A DNA stretch of 64,000 nucleotides from Jatrophihabitans sp. (GTDB taxonomy: Bacteria > Actinomycetota > Actinomycetes > Mycobacteriales > Jatrophihabitantaceae), in NCBI GenBank assembly GCA_036399055.1, contig DASWNX010000004.1, positions 1-64,000 on the forward strand, read 5' to 3'. Shown here in pieces: positions 9,209 to 17,411 of this stretch (the first letter of the stretch is position 1; every line of letters begins with the position of its first letter). Below the pieces are notes generated by a model. That model saw only the letters and a list, made by a program, of their open reading frames with translations. It was not told the DNA's origin and did not search any database. Both the position numbers and the translations under genes were made by a program.

Positions 9209-9765
9209 GCTCCCTCTCCATCCGCGAGGTCGGTTACGACCACCCCGACGCCAGGCAGTTGATCGCCGAGGTGCAGGCCGAGTACGTCCAGCGCTACGGC
9301 GGCCCGGACGCCTCACCCGTGGACCCGCTGGAATTCAGGCCCCCGCGGGGCCTGTTCGCGGTCGGTTACCTCGGCGGCGAACCGGTCGCGATGGGTGGCT
9401 GGCGCAGGCACGACGACGAGCATCCGCAGACGTCCTGGGCGGCGCCGATGGCCGAGGTCAAGCGCATGTACGTGGCGGCCTCGGTGCGCGGTCGCGGCTA
9501 TGCCCGGACGATGCTGGCCCACCTGGAGGACACCGCTCGCCAGGCCGGCGCACGCTGGCTGCTGCTGGAGACCGGCCAGCGCCAACCCGAGGCGGTCCAG
9601 CTCTACCTGTCCTGCGGTTACCAGCCCGTGCCGGCCTTCGGCCACTACGCCGACACCGAGCTGTCCATCCACCTGGGCAAGGACCTCACAGCGGCAGGCG
9701 AGCCTGCGGCGAGAACTCAGCCCGCAGCGGCAGGTCTGCCACGTTCGGGCCAGCCTGGACGGTGA
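9205..9765 (+). CDS. GNAT-family N-acetyltransferase
   Basis: A 186-residue acetyltransferase. The acetyl-CoA-binding motif A is VKRMYVAASVRGRGYARTML, with R-G-R-G-Y-A as the pyrophosphate loop at about residues 94-99, followed by LLLETGQRQPEAVQLY and a CGY motif. ATG 9205 overlaps the stop of the c-di-GMP gene (ATGA), so the two are co-translated. Substrate unknown. The last 80 bp overlap the 3' end of the convergent GH3 gene; the C-terminal Gly/Pro/Arg-rich tail is likely a by-product of that overlap. Confidence 0.85.
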   Translation: MSSLSIREVGYDHPDARQLIAEVQAEYVQRYGGPDASPVDPLEFRPPRGLFAVGYLGGEPVAMGGWRRHDDEHPQTSWAAPMAEVKRMYVAASVRGRGYARTMLAHLEDTARQAGARWLLLETGQRQPEAVQLYLSCGYQPVPAFGHYADTELSIHLGKDLTAAGEPAARTQPAAAGLPRSGQPGR

Positions 9766-12196
9766 AGCCGCCGGGCTCCAGCGCCCAGCCGTCGGCCTGC
9801 CAGTGCTCGAAGGCACGCCGCGGCAGCGCGATCGTGACCGTGGCGCTCTGGCCGGCGGGCACCGTGACGCCGGCGAAGCCGGCCAGCCAGCGCACTGGGC
9901 GCTCATGAGCGGACTCCGGCCGGGACAGGTACACCTGTGCCACCTCGCGGCCCTCGCGCGGGCCGGTGTTGCTCAACCGGATGCTCACCTCGGCCCCGCC
10001 GTCTCCGCCGGCGGCGGCCGGGACCGCCACCGTCAACGACTCGTAGTCGAAGCTGGTGTAGCCCAGGCCGAACCCGAACGGGTAGGCGGGCTCGACGCCG
10101 GCGCGCAGCCAGGCCCGGTAGCCGATGTGGATTCCCTCGTCATAACGCAGCACCCCGTCGACCGGCCGCACGTCGATCACCGGCACGTCGGCCTCCTCGG
10201 CCGGCCAGCTGGTCGGCAGCCGGCCGCCCGGCTCCACCGCGCCGGTCAGCACGTCGGCCAGCGCCCGGCCGTACTCCTGGCCGCCGAACCAGGTCAGCAA
10301 CACCGCCCGCACCTGCGAGCGCCACGGCATGGTGACCGGCGAGCCGGAGTTGACCACGACCACGGTCTGCGGATTGGCCGCCGCCACCGCCCGCACCAGG
10401 TCGTCCTGCCGGCCGGGCAGCGCCAGCGAGCCGCGGTCGAAGCCCTCGGACTCCACCTGGGAGTTGGTGCCCACCACCACCACCGCGACCTCGGCCTCGC
10501 GGGCCGCCTCGGCGGCTTCGGCGATCAGCGCGTCGGCGGAGCCGGTCGCCGGCCGGGACCCGAGCGTGATGCCCAGGGCGCCGGGCTGCCGCGGGGTGCC
10601 GGCCAGCGAGTGCAGCACCCTGAGCCGGTAGCCGCGGCCGGCCTGCAGGTCGACCTCGGCGGTGCTGGCCGGCGGCGAGAGCACCGCGCTGGCCGGGTCC
10701 TGGCCAGTGACGTCGTTGTCGGCTTGCAGCACGTCGACGCCGTCGATCGACAGCACGGTCGGGCCGATCACCGCGAAGCCCAGCTCGACCGGCCCGGTCA
10801 CGGCAGGCCGGTAGTCGGTGACGAGCTCCAGGGTGGCCAGGTCCCCGACCGGCGCGTTGCCCAACCAGACCAGCGCGCTGGAGAACCTGAGCTCGTCGAG
10901 CACGAGGTCACCGGCTGAGTCGCGGATGCGCACCCGCAGCCCCGCCGAGCCGGTCTCGGGGTCGGTCAGGCAGTTCAACGGCAGCTCGGCGATGCCCTCT
11001 TCGACGATCGCGCCCAGGCAGTGGCTGACGGTCGTGGCCGGCAGCGCCTGGCGCAGCCCGGTCAGCGGCGAGATGGTCTCACTCGGCAGCACCGTCGCGC
11101 TGCCACCGCCCTGGGTGCGGGGCAGCCCGGCGCTCTGGCCGCTGACCGCGATGCTGGCCGGCGCCCGCAACGGCAGCAGGCCGTCGGTGTTGCGCACCAG
11201 CACGATGCCCCGGGCCTCGACCTCACGGGCGAAGCCGGCGTCGATGACCGGCCGGGGCGGCGGCGGGGGCTCAGCGCCCAGCGCGCCGACCCGGACGGCC
11301 AGCAGCAGCAGCCGGCGCACCTTCTCCTCGATCTCGGCGGCCGGCACCTCACCGGCGCGGACGGCGGCCACCAGCGCCTGGCCCCAGGGCCCGTCCGGGC
11401 CCGGCATCGCCAGGTCCTGCCGGGCCCTGGCGGCGGCGATCGACCGGACGGCGGTCCAGTCCGAGACGACCACCCCGTCAAAACCCCACTCCTGGCACAA
11501 CGGGCTGCGCAGCAGGTCGTTCTCCGACATGGTGACCCCGCGGACGGCGTTGTAGGACGACATCACCGTCCAGGCGCCGCCGTCGTGGACCGTTCGCTCG
11601 AAGGGCGCCAGGTACACCTCGCGCAGCGCCTGGTCGCTGACCTCCACCGACGCGGTGAACCGCTCGGTCTCGAAGTCGTTGGCGATGTAATGCTTGGGGC
11701 AGGCGGCCACGCCGGCCGACTGCACGCCCCGGACGAAGGCGGCGCCGATCTCGCCGGTGAGCAGCGGATCCTCGGAGTACGCCTCGAAGTGCCGGCCGCC
11801 CAGCGGGCTGCGGTGCAGGTTGATGGTGGGGCCGAGCACGACGTCGACGCCCTTGCGGACCGCCTCGGCAGCGGCGGCGGCGCCGTACCGGTAGGCCAAC
11901 TCCGGATCCCAGGACGCGCTGAGGGCGGTCGCCGAGGGCAGGTTGAGCGAGGGGTCCCGCTCGTCCCAGATCTGACCGCGCACGCCGGACGGGCCGTCGG
12001 AGAGCACCATCGACCGCAACCCGACGGCCGGTTCGGCGTGGGTGCTCCACATGTCCGCGCCGGTCAGCAGCCGTACCTGCTGCTCCAGCGTCAGGCTGCG
12101 CGCGATCGCCGTCAGCTGCTCGCGCAGCGCCGCCGGATCGGTCTGGGTGGTGCTGCTCGGGCTCTGCGCCCCGCTCGATGCCTGGCCTGTGGTCAC
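9686..12196 (-). CDS. Glycoside hydrolase family 3 beta-glucosidase-type enzyme
   Basis: An 836-residue GH3 hydrolase. The N-terminal TIM barrel includes LSDGPSGVRG, GPTINLHRSPLGGRHFEAYSEDP, KHYIANDFET and the nucleophile motif GFDGVVVSDWT. A PA14-like beta insert lies in the middle (about residues 395-530). The second alpha/beta domain carries the acid/base segment ESEGFDRGSLALPGRQ. A fibronectin-III-like C-terminal domain follows (FGFGLGYTSFDYESL). It has no signal peptide, so it probably acts on imported oligosaccharides or glycosides. GTG 12196 has GGGAAGG about ten nt upstream and is preferred over a longer Ala-rich start at 12301. Confidence 0.9.
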   Translation of the reverse strand: MTTGQASSGAQSPSSTTQTDPAALREQLTAIARSLTLEQQVRLLTGADMWSTHAEPAVGLRSMVLSDGPSGVRGQIWDERDPSLNLPSATALSASWDPELAYRYGAAAAAEAVRKGVDVVLGPTINLHRSPLGGRHFEAYSEDPLLTGEIGAAFVRGVQSAGVAACPKHYIANDFETERFTASVEVSDQALREVYLAPFERTVHDGGAWTVMSSYNAVRGVTMSENDLLRSPLCQEWGFDGVVVSDWTAVRSIAAARARQDLAMPGPDGPWGQALVAAVRAGEVPAAEIEEKVRRLLLLAVRVGALGAEPPPPPRPVIDAGFAREVEARGIVLVRNTDGLLPLRAPASIAVSGQSAGLPRTQGGGSATVLPSETISPLTGLRQALPATTVSHCLGAIVEEGIAELPLNCLTDPETGSAGLRVRIRDSAGDLVLDELRFSSALVWLGNAPVGDLATLELVTDYRPAVTGPVELGFAVIGPTVLSIDGVDVLQADNDVTGQDPASAVLSPPASTAEVDLQAGRGYRLRVLHSLAGTPRQPGALGITLGSRPATGSADALIAEAAEAAREAEVAVVVVGTNSQVESEGFDRGSLALPGRQDDLVRAVAAANPQTVVVVNSGSPVTMPWRSQVRAVLLTWFGGQEYGRALADVLTGAVEPGGRLPTSWPAEEADVPVIDVRPVDGVLRYDEGIHIGYRAWLRAGVEPAYPFGFGLGYTSFDYESLTVAVPAAAGGDGGAEVSIRLSNTGPREGREVAQVYLSRPESAHERPVRWLAGFAGVTVPAGQSATVTIALPRRAFEHWQADGWALEPGGFTVQAGPNVADLPLRAEFSPQARLPL

Positions 12197-12384
12197 AGCT
12201 GCGCCGCCTTCCCGGTGGTCTTTCGATGCTAGTTCGGCAGCCCGAGCTCGGCTCCGTGCCGCTGGGGCGCTCGGCCCCATACCCTCGAGACAGGCCTGCA
12301 CGACGAGGACGGGAACTCGCGGGCAGCCGGCCCAGAGGCGATGGGCAGAGGTGGGGGCGGCTACGCCAGAGAGGCAGGTCGGCG

Positions 12385-13881
12385 ATGACTGCGGCAGTGG
12401 ATCCGGATCGGAGGGAGTGGGACGTCATCGTGGTGGGCGGCGGCGCCGCCGGTGAGAACGCCGCGCAGTACGCGACGCAGTTCTCCGGCTTGCGGGCGGT
12501 GATCGTCGAAGCCGGCCTGCTCGGCGGTGAGTGCTCCTACTGGGCGTGCATGCCGAGCAAGGCGCTGCTGCGACCGGTGGAGGTGCTCGCGACCGGGCGC
12601 GACCTGCCCGGTGTCAGGAGCCTGGTCGGTAACCGGCCGCTCGACGTGCAGGCGGTGCTGGCCCGCCGGGACGAGGTGGTCAACCACCTCGATGACAGCT
12701 CCCAGGTCGACTGGGCGCTCGGCGCCGGCATCGACGTGGTGCGTGGCCGCGGCCGGCTGTCCGGGGTTCGCGAGGTGACCGTGCGGACCCCCGACGGCGC
12801 CGAGCGGGTTCTGACCGCCCGGCACGCGGTGGTGCTGAGCACCGGCAGCGACCCGGCGATCCCGCCGGCGCCGGGATTGGCCCAAGCCCGGCCGTGGACC
12901 TCGCGCGACGTGACCGGCCTGCACGAGACACCTCGCCGGATGGTCGTGGTGGGCGGTGGGGTGGTGGCCTGCGAGTCGGTGACCTGGCTGCACGCGCTGG
13001 GCGTCGAGGAGATCACCGTGGTCGAGGGCGGGCCCCGGCTGCTGGCCAAGAACGAGCCGTTCGCCGGCGACATCATCGAGAGCGGGTTCCGGGCAGCGGG
13101 CATCACGGTCCGGACGCAGACCAAGGTCACCTCGGCGCGGCGCGCCGAGGTCAACGACGCCCCGGTGGGGCGCCGGCACGGCGGCGAGGTGACTCTCACC
13201 CTGGACAACGGCGAGCAGATCACCGCTGACGAGGTCCTGGTGGCCGCCGGCCGCCGCCCCAACAGCGAGGACATCGGGCTGGAGACGGTGGGCCTGAAGG
13301 CCGGGGGACACCTGCCGGTCGATGACCACCTCACCGTCGAGGGCGTGGACGGCGACTGGCTGTACGCCATCGGCGACCTGTGCGGCCGGGCGCTGCTGAC
13401 CCATATGGGCAAGTACCAGGCCCGGATCGCCGGTGAGGTGATCGCCGCCCGGGCCGCCGGCCGGCCGCTGGACCCCGACCCGTTCGGCAGGCACACCGAT
13501 GTGGCCGATCACGACCAGGCGCCGCAGGTGACCTTCACCGATCCCGAGATCGGCTCGGTGGGCCTGACCGAGCAGCAGGCCCGCGACCAGGGCCTGGACG
13601 TCGAGGCAGTCGAGTACGACCTGGCGGCGGTGGCCGGCAGCTACCTGCTGCGCCAGAACTACCTCGGACGGGCCAAGCTGGTCCTGGACCGGCAGCGCGA
13701 CGTCGTGGTGGGCGCGACCTTCGTCGGCGCCGGTGTCGCCGAGCTGACCCATTCGGCGACCATGGCCGTGGTGGCCCGGATCCCGGTGCCGGTGCTGCGG
13801 CACGTGGTGCCGTCCTACCCCACGGTCAGCGAGGTCTGGCTCAGGTTGATCGAGGAGCTGGGCAAGCGCCGCCAAGGCTGA
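12385..13881 (+). CDS. FAD-dependent pyridine nucleotide-disulfide oxidoreductase (dihydrolipoyl dehydrogenase/mercuric reductase family)
   Basis: A 498-residue class I disulfide reductase. The FAD motif is VIVVGGGAAGENAAQ; the redox-active pair is in GGECSYWACMPSKAL, with the canonical C-x4-C spacing but non-canonical intervening residues. An NAD(P) motif VVVGGGVVACES and the second FAD motif YAIGDLCGRALLTHMG follow. The C-terminal dimerisation domain has LTEQQARDQG and PSYPTVSEVW. The usual catalytic His-x4-Glu pair is replaced by this PSYPTVSE segment, so classical lipoamide reduction is doubtful. ATG 12385 has AGAGG upstream. Its stop lies in the first unit of a 16-nt tandem repeat. Confidence 0.85.
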   Translation: MTAAVDPDRREWDVIVVGGGAAGENAAQYATQFSGLRAVIVEAGLLGGECSYWACMPSKALLRPVEVLATGRDLPGVRSLVGNRPLDVQAVLARRDEVVNHLDDSSQVDWALGAGIDVVRGRGRLSGVREVTVRTPDGAERVLTARHAVVLSTGSDPAIPPAPGLAQARPWTSRDVTGLHETPRRMVVVGGGVVACESVTWLHALGVEEITVVEGGPRLLAKNEPFAGDIIESGFRAAGITVRTQTKVTSARRAEVNDAPVGRRHGGEVTLTLDNGEQITADEVLVAAGRRPNSEDIGLETVGLKAGGHLPVDDHLTVEGVDGDWLYAIGDLCGRALLTHMGKYQARIAGEVIAARAAGRPLDPDPFGRHTDVADHDQAPQVTFTDPEIGSVGLTEQQARDQGLDVEAVEYDLAAVAGSYLLRQNYLGRAKLVLDRQRDVVVGATFVGAGVAELTHSATMAVVARIPVPVLRHVVPSYPTVSEVWLRLIEELGKRRQG

Positions 13882-13929
13882 GCGCCGCCAGGGCCGGGCG
13901 CCGCCAAGGCTGAGCGCCGCCAGGGCTGA
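13866..13929. repeat. 16-nt tandem repeat, four units, containing the oxidoreductase stop
   Basis: Units GCGCCGCCAAGGCTGA / GCGCCGCCAGGGCCGG alternate at 13866, 13882, 13898 and 13914. Units 1, 3 and 4 end in TGA, and the first TGA (13879-13881) is the real stop of the upstream gene. Because 16 is not a multiple of three, the extra TGA triplets fall in different frames. Confidence 0.8.
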
Positions 13930-13937
13930 GCGTCGGG

Positions 13938-15713
13938 TCAGCGCACCGGCAACGTCAGCACCTGGCCGCTGGAGCCGGTGCTGACGGTGACCGGGGCCGC
14001 CAGCTGGCCACCCCGGTGGTTGGCGTCACCGCCGGCCAGGTACAGCGCGATCCGGTGCCCGGCGGCGAACCGGTGCGCGATGCCCGGCAGCGTGATGTGG
14101 GTGCTCCTGGTCACGTCCGAGATCCGGATCGGGGCCACCAGCCCGTTGATCAGCTGGGCGACGCCGTCGGTGCCGACGTCGTAGAGCTTGGCGAACAGCA
14201 CCAGCTGGCCGCCGGGGCCACCGGCCTGGGTCAGCGCGGCGGTCGGCGCCGACACCTGGACATCCAGGGTGGGCGTGCCGACCACGGTGAGCGGCGCGGT
14301 GAGCGGCGCGCCGGTCCAGGACGCGAAGGTCCCGGGCAGGTTCACATCCGGCAAGTCCTGCGGCACGTCCACCTGGGAGCCGACGACGTCGAGGCCGCCC
14401 AGCGTGCTGGGGACTCCGGCCGGCGGGGTGGTGAAGGACTGCGAGCCCGGGCGCACCCCGCTGCTGACCAGCTCGTCGCCGGAGAGGTAGAGCCGGTGCG
14501 GCTTGCCGACCGGATAGCTCGGCGCGGTCGCAGTGGCGCCCGACCAGTCCTGGTAGTAGGCGAACCCGGGGCCGGTGCTGACGTCGGCGCCCTTGAGGTA
14601 GTGGTCGAACCAGGCCTGGACGCGGCTGGCCTCGTACGCGGCGCCGGCCGCGGACGGGACGCCGCCGGAATGGCCGTTGTAGCGCCACAGCAACGCCACC
14701 GGGGTGTGCTGGCGGCGCAGCGCCTGGTAGGTGGCGATCGACTCGTTGAGGTTGAACAGGGTGTCCACCTCGCCCTGGACCAGCAGCACCGGAATGGTGA
14801 TCCTGGGCAGGTAGCTGGCCACCGAGGCATGCCGCAGCTTGGCGACGTCCTCGGTCCGCAGGTAGCCGGTCGTGCCGCCGGCGACCAGCGCCGGGCAGAC
14901 GAAGTCGGCGAAGTTGGGGCAGCCGATCAGGCGCTGCGGGTCCTGCTGGGCGTACTGCACGCCGTTGAAGACGCCGAGTGCTGAGAAGGCGCCGGCCCAG
15001 GTCAGCTTGGTGGCGCCGGGCGTGCCGGCGGGGTCTGCGCTGGTGGACGCGGCGTTGTTGGGCCCGAGGGAGTAGGACAGGTCGTTCCAGGTGATCTGCG
15101 GGTTGAGCGCGTCGACCCGGGCGTCGATCGAGGCGACGGCGAACTGGATCTGACCGCCGTAGGAACCGCCCCACATGCCCACCCGGGGGTCGTGTCGCTG
15201 GGCGAGGCCGCGGTGATCGACAGCGTCGTGCAGCACGTAATCCAATGCCGGCAGTGGATCGGTGTGCTCGGCGTCGGTGAAGGCGATTCCCGGCGCGCCG
15301 CCGAGAAAGCTCACCAGCTGGCTGGCGGCGAGGCCGTCGTAGTCCGGGTCATCGAGGGTGATCTTGCAACCGGAGCCGCCGAAACCCAGGCCCGAGTAGG
15401 ACAGCACCACGTAGCCCTTGCTCGCGTACAGCTGCGCGAAGGGAGTCTGGTCGGCGGCCGAGCCCCCGAATCCGTTGGTGGTGAGGATGGCCGGCGCCGG
15501 CTGCTGCGCCGAGACGCCGGCCGGGGTGTAGAGGTCACCGACGATGTCGCATCGCTGCTGGCTGCCGGCCGGTCCGACCGTCACCGCGAAGTGCAGCGAC
15601 TGGGTTCGGTAATCGGTCTCGGCCGCGGCGGCCGTGGACGGGCCGAGCGCGATGGTCGAGCTGACTGCCAGGACCGCGGCGGCGGTGGCAGCGGAGAACG
15701 TGAGGCGACGCAC
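13938..15713 (-). CDS. Secreted CocE/NonD-family alpha/beta hydrolase (X-Pro dipeptidyl-peptidase-like, S15)
   Basis: A 591-residue exported serine hydrolase. Residues 1-31 are a Sec signal peptide (MRRLTF, hydrophobic Ala-rich core, AAAAE). The alpha/beta-hydrolase core has the nucleophile elbow GMWGGSYGGQIQ, an acid in LLVQGEVDTLFN and a late His in YNGHSGG. The C-terminal jelly-roll domain (from about residue 420) is the X-Pro dipeptidyl-peptidase C-domain. Family members cleave esters or Xaa-Pro peptides outside the cell. GTG 15713 has GGAGG five nt upstream, but that site is buried in a perfect inverted repeat, see 15718-15748. Confidence 0.88.
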   Translation of the reverse strand: MRRLTFSAATAAAVLAVSSTIALGPSTAAAAETDYRTQSLHFAVTVGPAGSQQRCDIVGDLYTPAGVSAQQPAPAILTTNGFGGSAADQTPFAQLYASKGYVVLSYSGLGFGGSGCKITLDDPDYDGLAASQLVSFLGGAPGIAFTDAEHTDPLPALDYVLHDAVDHRGLAQRHDPRVGMWGGSYGGQIQFAVASIDARVDALNPQITWNDLSYSLGPNNAASTSADPAGTPGATKLTWAGAFSALGVFNGVQYAQQDPQRLIGCPNFADFVCPALVAGGTTGYLRTEDVAKLRHASVASYLPRITIPVLLVQGEVDTLFNLNESIATYQALRRQHTPVALLWRYNGHSGGVPSAAGAAYEASRVQAWFDHYLKGADVSTGPGFAYYQDWSGATATAPSYPVGKPHRLYLSGDELVSSGVRPGSQSFTTPPAGVPSTLGGLDVVGSQVDVPQDLPDVNLPGTFASWTGAPLTAPLTVVGTPTLDVQVSAPTAALTQAGGPGGQLVLFAKLYDVGTDGVAQLINGLVAPIRISDVTRSTHITLPGIAHRFAAGHRIALYLAGGDANHRGGQLAAPVTVSTGSSGQVLTLPVR

Positions 15714-15717
15714 GTGT

Positions 15718-15748
15718 ACCTCCAGCAGGTGGGTGACCTGCTGGAGGT
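15718..15748 (-). promoter_or_regulatory. Perfect 13-bp inverted repeat covering the ribosome binding site of the CocE-type hydrolase
   Basis: ACCTCCAGCAGGT (15718-15730) and ACCTGCTGGAGGT (15736-15748) are exact reverse complements separated by five nt. On the minus strand the second arm of the RNA hairpin contains GGAGGT, the Shine-Dalgarno for GTG 15713. It could be an RNA switch that hides the ribosome binding site, an operator for a dimeric repressor, or a terminator for the upstream DUF4383 gene; no U-tract follows, which argues against the last. Confidence 0.7.
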
Positions 15749-15788
15749 AACGAGCAGACGGCCTCGGGGTGACGCGGGTGGACCCGGC

Positions 15789-16253
15789 TCAGCGGGTGCC
15801 GCGGGCCCCGGTGGTGTCGGCGGCACGCCGGCTGAGCAGCACGCCGAGGGCGATCATGCCCAGGCCGAGCAGCAGGTGCAGCCAGTTGTCGGCGTTGTTC
15901 ACCGGCACGAAGTTGGCGTCGGACTCCTTGTCGATGACAAGGCCGTACAGCCACAGCACCAGGTAGATCACGCCGCCGCCGACCAGGAACAGGTAGGCGG
16001 TGCGGGCCTGGCGAGCCATCGCGATGCCGGCGACCCCGAACAACAGGTGGACGATGTTGTGCAACACCGACACCTGGAAGATGCCGAGCAACTTGGCCAA
16101 CGAGTCGTGGCTGGCGAACTTCATCTCGTCGTAGTCGGTGGTGATGCCGGGGATGAACCCCAGCAGGCCCACCAGGAGAAAAACGGCGCCGACGGCGAGG
16201 GCGGCCTTCTGAATGTCAGTACGGTCCACTGCGGTACCGCGAGAGCTGGTCAC
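15789..16253 (-). CDS. DUF4383 integral membrane protein
   Basis: A 154-residue protein with four predicted membrane helices: QKAALAVGAVFLLVGLLGFIPG, the segment around VLHNIVHLLFGVAGIAM, a middle helix with FLVGGGVIYLVLWL, and WLHLLLGLGMIALGVLL. The paired His-rich helices (HNIVH, NWLHLL) are the DUF4383 signature. Function unknown. GTG 16253 has GGAGG seven nt upstream, which is why it is preferred over the ATG at 16307. The 200 bp between this gene and yidD hold no recognisable gene. Confidence 0.8.
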   Translation of the reverse strand: MTSSRGTAVDRTDIQKAALAVGAVFLLVGLLGFIPGITTDYDEMKFASHDSLAKLLGIFQVSVLHNIVHLLFGVAGIAMARQARTAYLFLVGGGVIYLVLWLYGLVIDKESDANFVPVNNADNWLHLLLGLGMIALGVLLSRRAADTTGARGTR

Positions 16254-16452
16254 TTCAGCCTCCAGGAGGTTGAGGCACTGGTGGCGGCGAAGTCCGGGCG
16301 GCAGCATTCTCGGTGGACTTCGTCCGCCGGCTACTTGCCGAGCCGATATCTGACCCTATTCCTGCAGTTGAGGGATTGCAATCAGCCGCCCGGGCGATGG
16401 GCTGCGGTCCTGGTCTGCCTGCTGCTCTGGCCGTGGCTACAGCTACGTTCAG

Positions 16453-16956
16453 ATGATGGTCTTCATAGGAGGTTGGCGATCGGGTCGGCGCGGTTACCCG
16501 CCTTACGGCAGGTTCGGGCCGCCGCGCGGCTACGGACCCGGTTACCGGCGCGGCTATGGCGGCGGCAACTCGTGCATGCGCGACATCTGCCTGTTGCAGA
16601 CCGGCTGTTGCCTGGCTGAGTCGCTGGGCTGCGGACCGCAGCTGACGCTGGTGGGCCCGTCGATGGCGCGCCGGGCCGCCCGGCAGCTCCGCGCCGACGG
16701 CTCGATCACGAGCCGGTCGGACTGGCTGCTCGCCTTCGCGCTGGCGACGATCAGGTTGTACCAGCAGGAGATCAGCCCGCGGCGCGGCCCGTGCTGCCGC
16801 TTCAGCCCGACCTGCTCGCACTACGCCGCCCAAGCCCTGCAGTCGCACGGATTGCGCCGCGGGCTGTGGTTGACGGCGCGCCGGCTGGTGCGCTGCCGGC
16901 CCGGAACGGCGGGCGGCAGCGACCCGGTGCCACCGGCGCGTGGGCTGAGCGGCTGA
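16453..16956 (+). CDS. yidD: YidD-family membrane protein insertion efficiency factor with Cys/Gly-rich N-terminal extension
   Basis: A 167-residue protein. Residues from about 92 on are a YidD domain: IRLYQQEISPRRGPCCRFSP, TCSHYAAQAL, RGLWLTARRLVRCRP. YidD assists membrane insertion with YidC, usually at the inner face of the membrane. The first 60 residues are unusual: Gly/Tyr/Arg-rich, then a Cys cluster (CMRDICLLQTGCCLAESLGC). A shorter start at ATG 16663 would give a standard-size YidD and has GGTGGG upstream, so the extension may be untranslated. The gene is not next to yidC, rnpA or rpmH, its usual neighbours. Confidence 0.75.
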   Translation: MMVFIGGWRSGRRGYPPYGRFGPPRGYGPGYRRGYGGGNSCMRDICLLQTGCCLAESLGCGPQLTLVGPSMARRAARQLRADGSITSRSDWLLAFALATIRLYQQEISPRRGPCCRFSPTCSHYAAQALQSHGLRRGLWLTARRLVRCRPGTAGGSDPVPPARGLSG

Positions 16957-17022
16957 GCCGACGGCGGCCCGGCTCGCACCGGCGCGTGGGTTGAGCGGCT
17001 GAGCCGACGGCGGCCCGGCTCG
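16931..17022. repeat. 46-nt tandem duplication spanning the yidD stop
   Basis: Copies 16931-16976 and 16977-17022 differ by one base (C/T), and a 5-nt start of a third copy follows. The yidD stop (16954-16956) lies inside copy 1, and copy 2 repeats the TGA. Confidence 0.85.
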
Positions 17023-17046
17023 CACCGCCGAGTTGATCTCCGCGAA

Positions 17047-17076
17047 TTGCGCCGGTAACCGGGCGCACCCTACAAT
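17047..17076 (+). promoter_or_regulatory. Promoter candidate in the 17.0-17.4 kb gap
   Basis: TTGCGC (17047-17052) and TACAAT (17071-17076) are separated by 18 nt, a good housekeeping match. It lies 335 bp upstream of the LEA-like gene and directly upstream of a possible small Cys-containing ORF. The remaining sequence to 17411 shows no other gene I can support. Confidence 0.5.
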
Positions 17077-17077
17077 C

Positions 17078-17197
17078 ATGGGCAGTGGAGTGCCTTTGGC
17101 CTGCGCGCGGCTCAATCAAGAGCCCTTCGATGCTCAGCTGGGCGTCTACTGCGATTCCGCCCTTTGTAGCTGGCACAACTGCGGGCTATCACGATGA
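17078..17197 (+). CDS. Possible 39-residue Cys-containing small protein
   Basis: An ATG two bases after the predicted -10 box opens a 39-codon frame with four cysteines: one at about residue 9 and three close together in VYCDSALCSWHNCG. There is no ribosome binding site, so it would need leaderless or near-leaderless translation, possibly from the internal GTG at 17090. I recognise no family. It may be chance. Confidence 0.2.
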   Translation: MGSGVPLACARLNQEPFDAQLGVYCDSALCSWHNCGLSR

Positions 17198-17411
17198 TGA
17201 GCGAACCTAGGCGTCAGAGCCCTCTCCCGAGTGGGGCGAGATTCCAGCCTGTGCTGATCGCTCATTGTGAGTCACCCCGCAGACGGCCACCTCCAGCGCG
17301 AAGCGGCGCCCGCTGTTTGATATCAGTAGCCACATCTCTGGCGGAGTCATCTCCGTCGCACGTCGCGCTGAGACCACAGCGCTCGCTCTGTCGAACTCCA
17401 GGAGTTTCATC

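Noticed and set aside
12361..13875. 504-codon minus-strand frame opposite the flavin disulfide reductase
   Set aside because: Shadow of the reductase gene; composition is antisense-like and no motif is seen.
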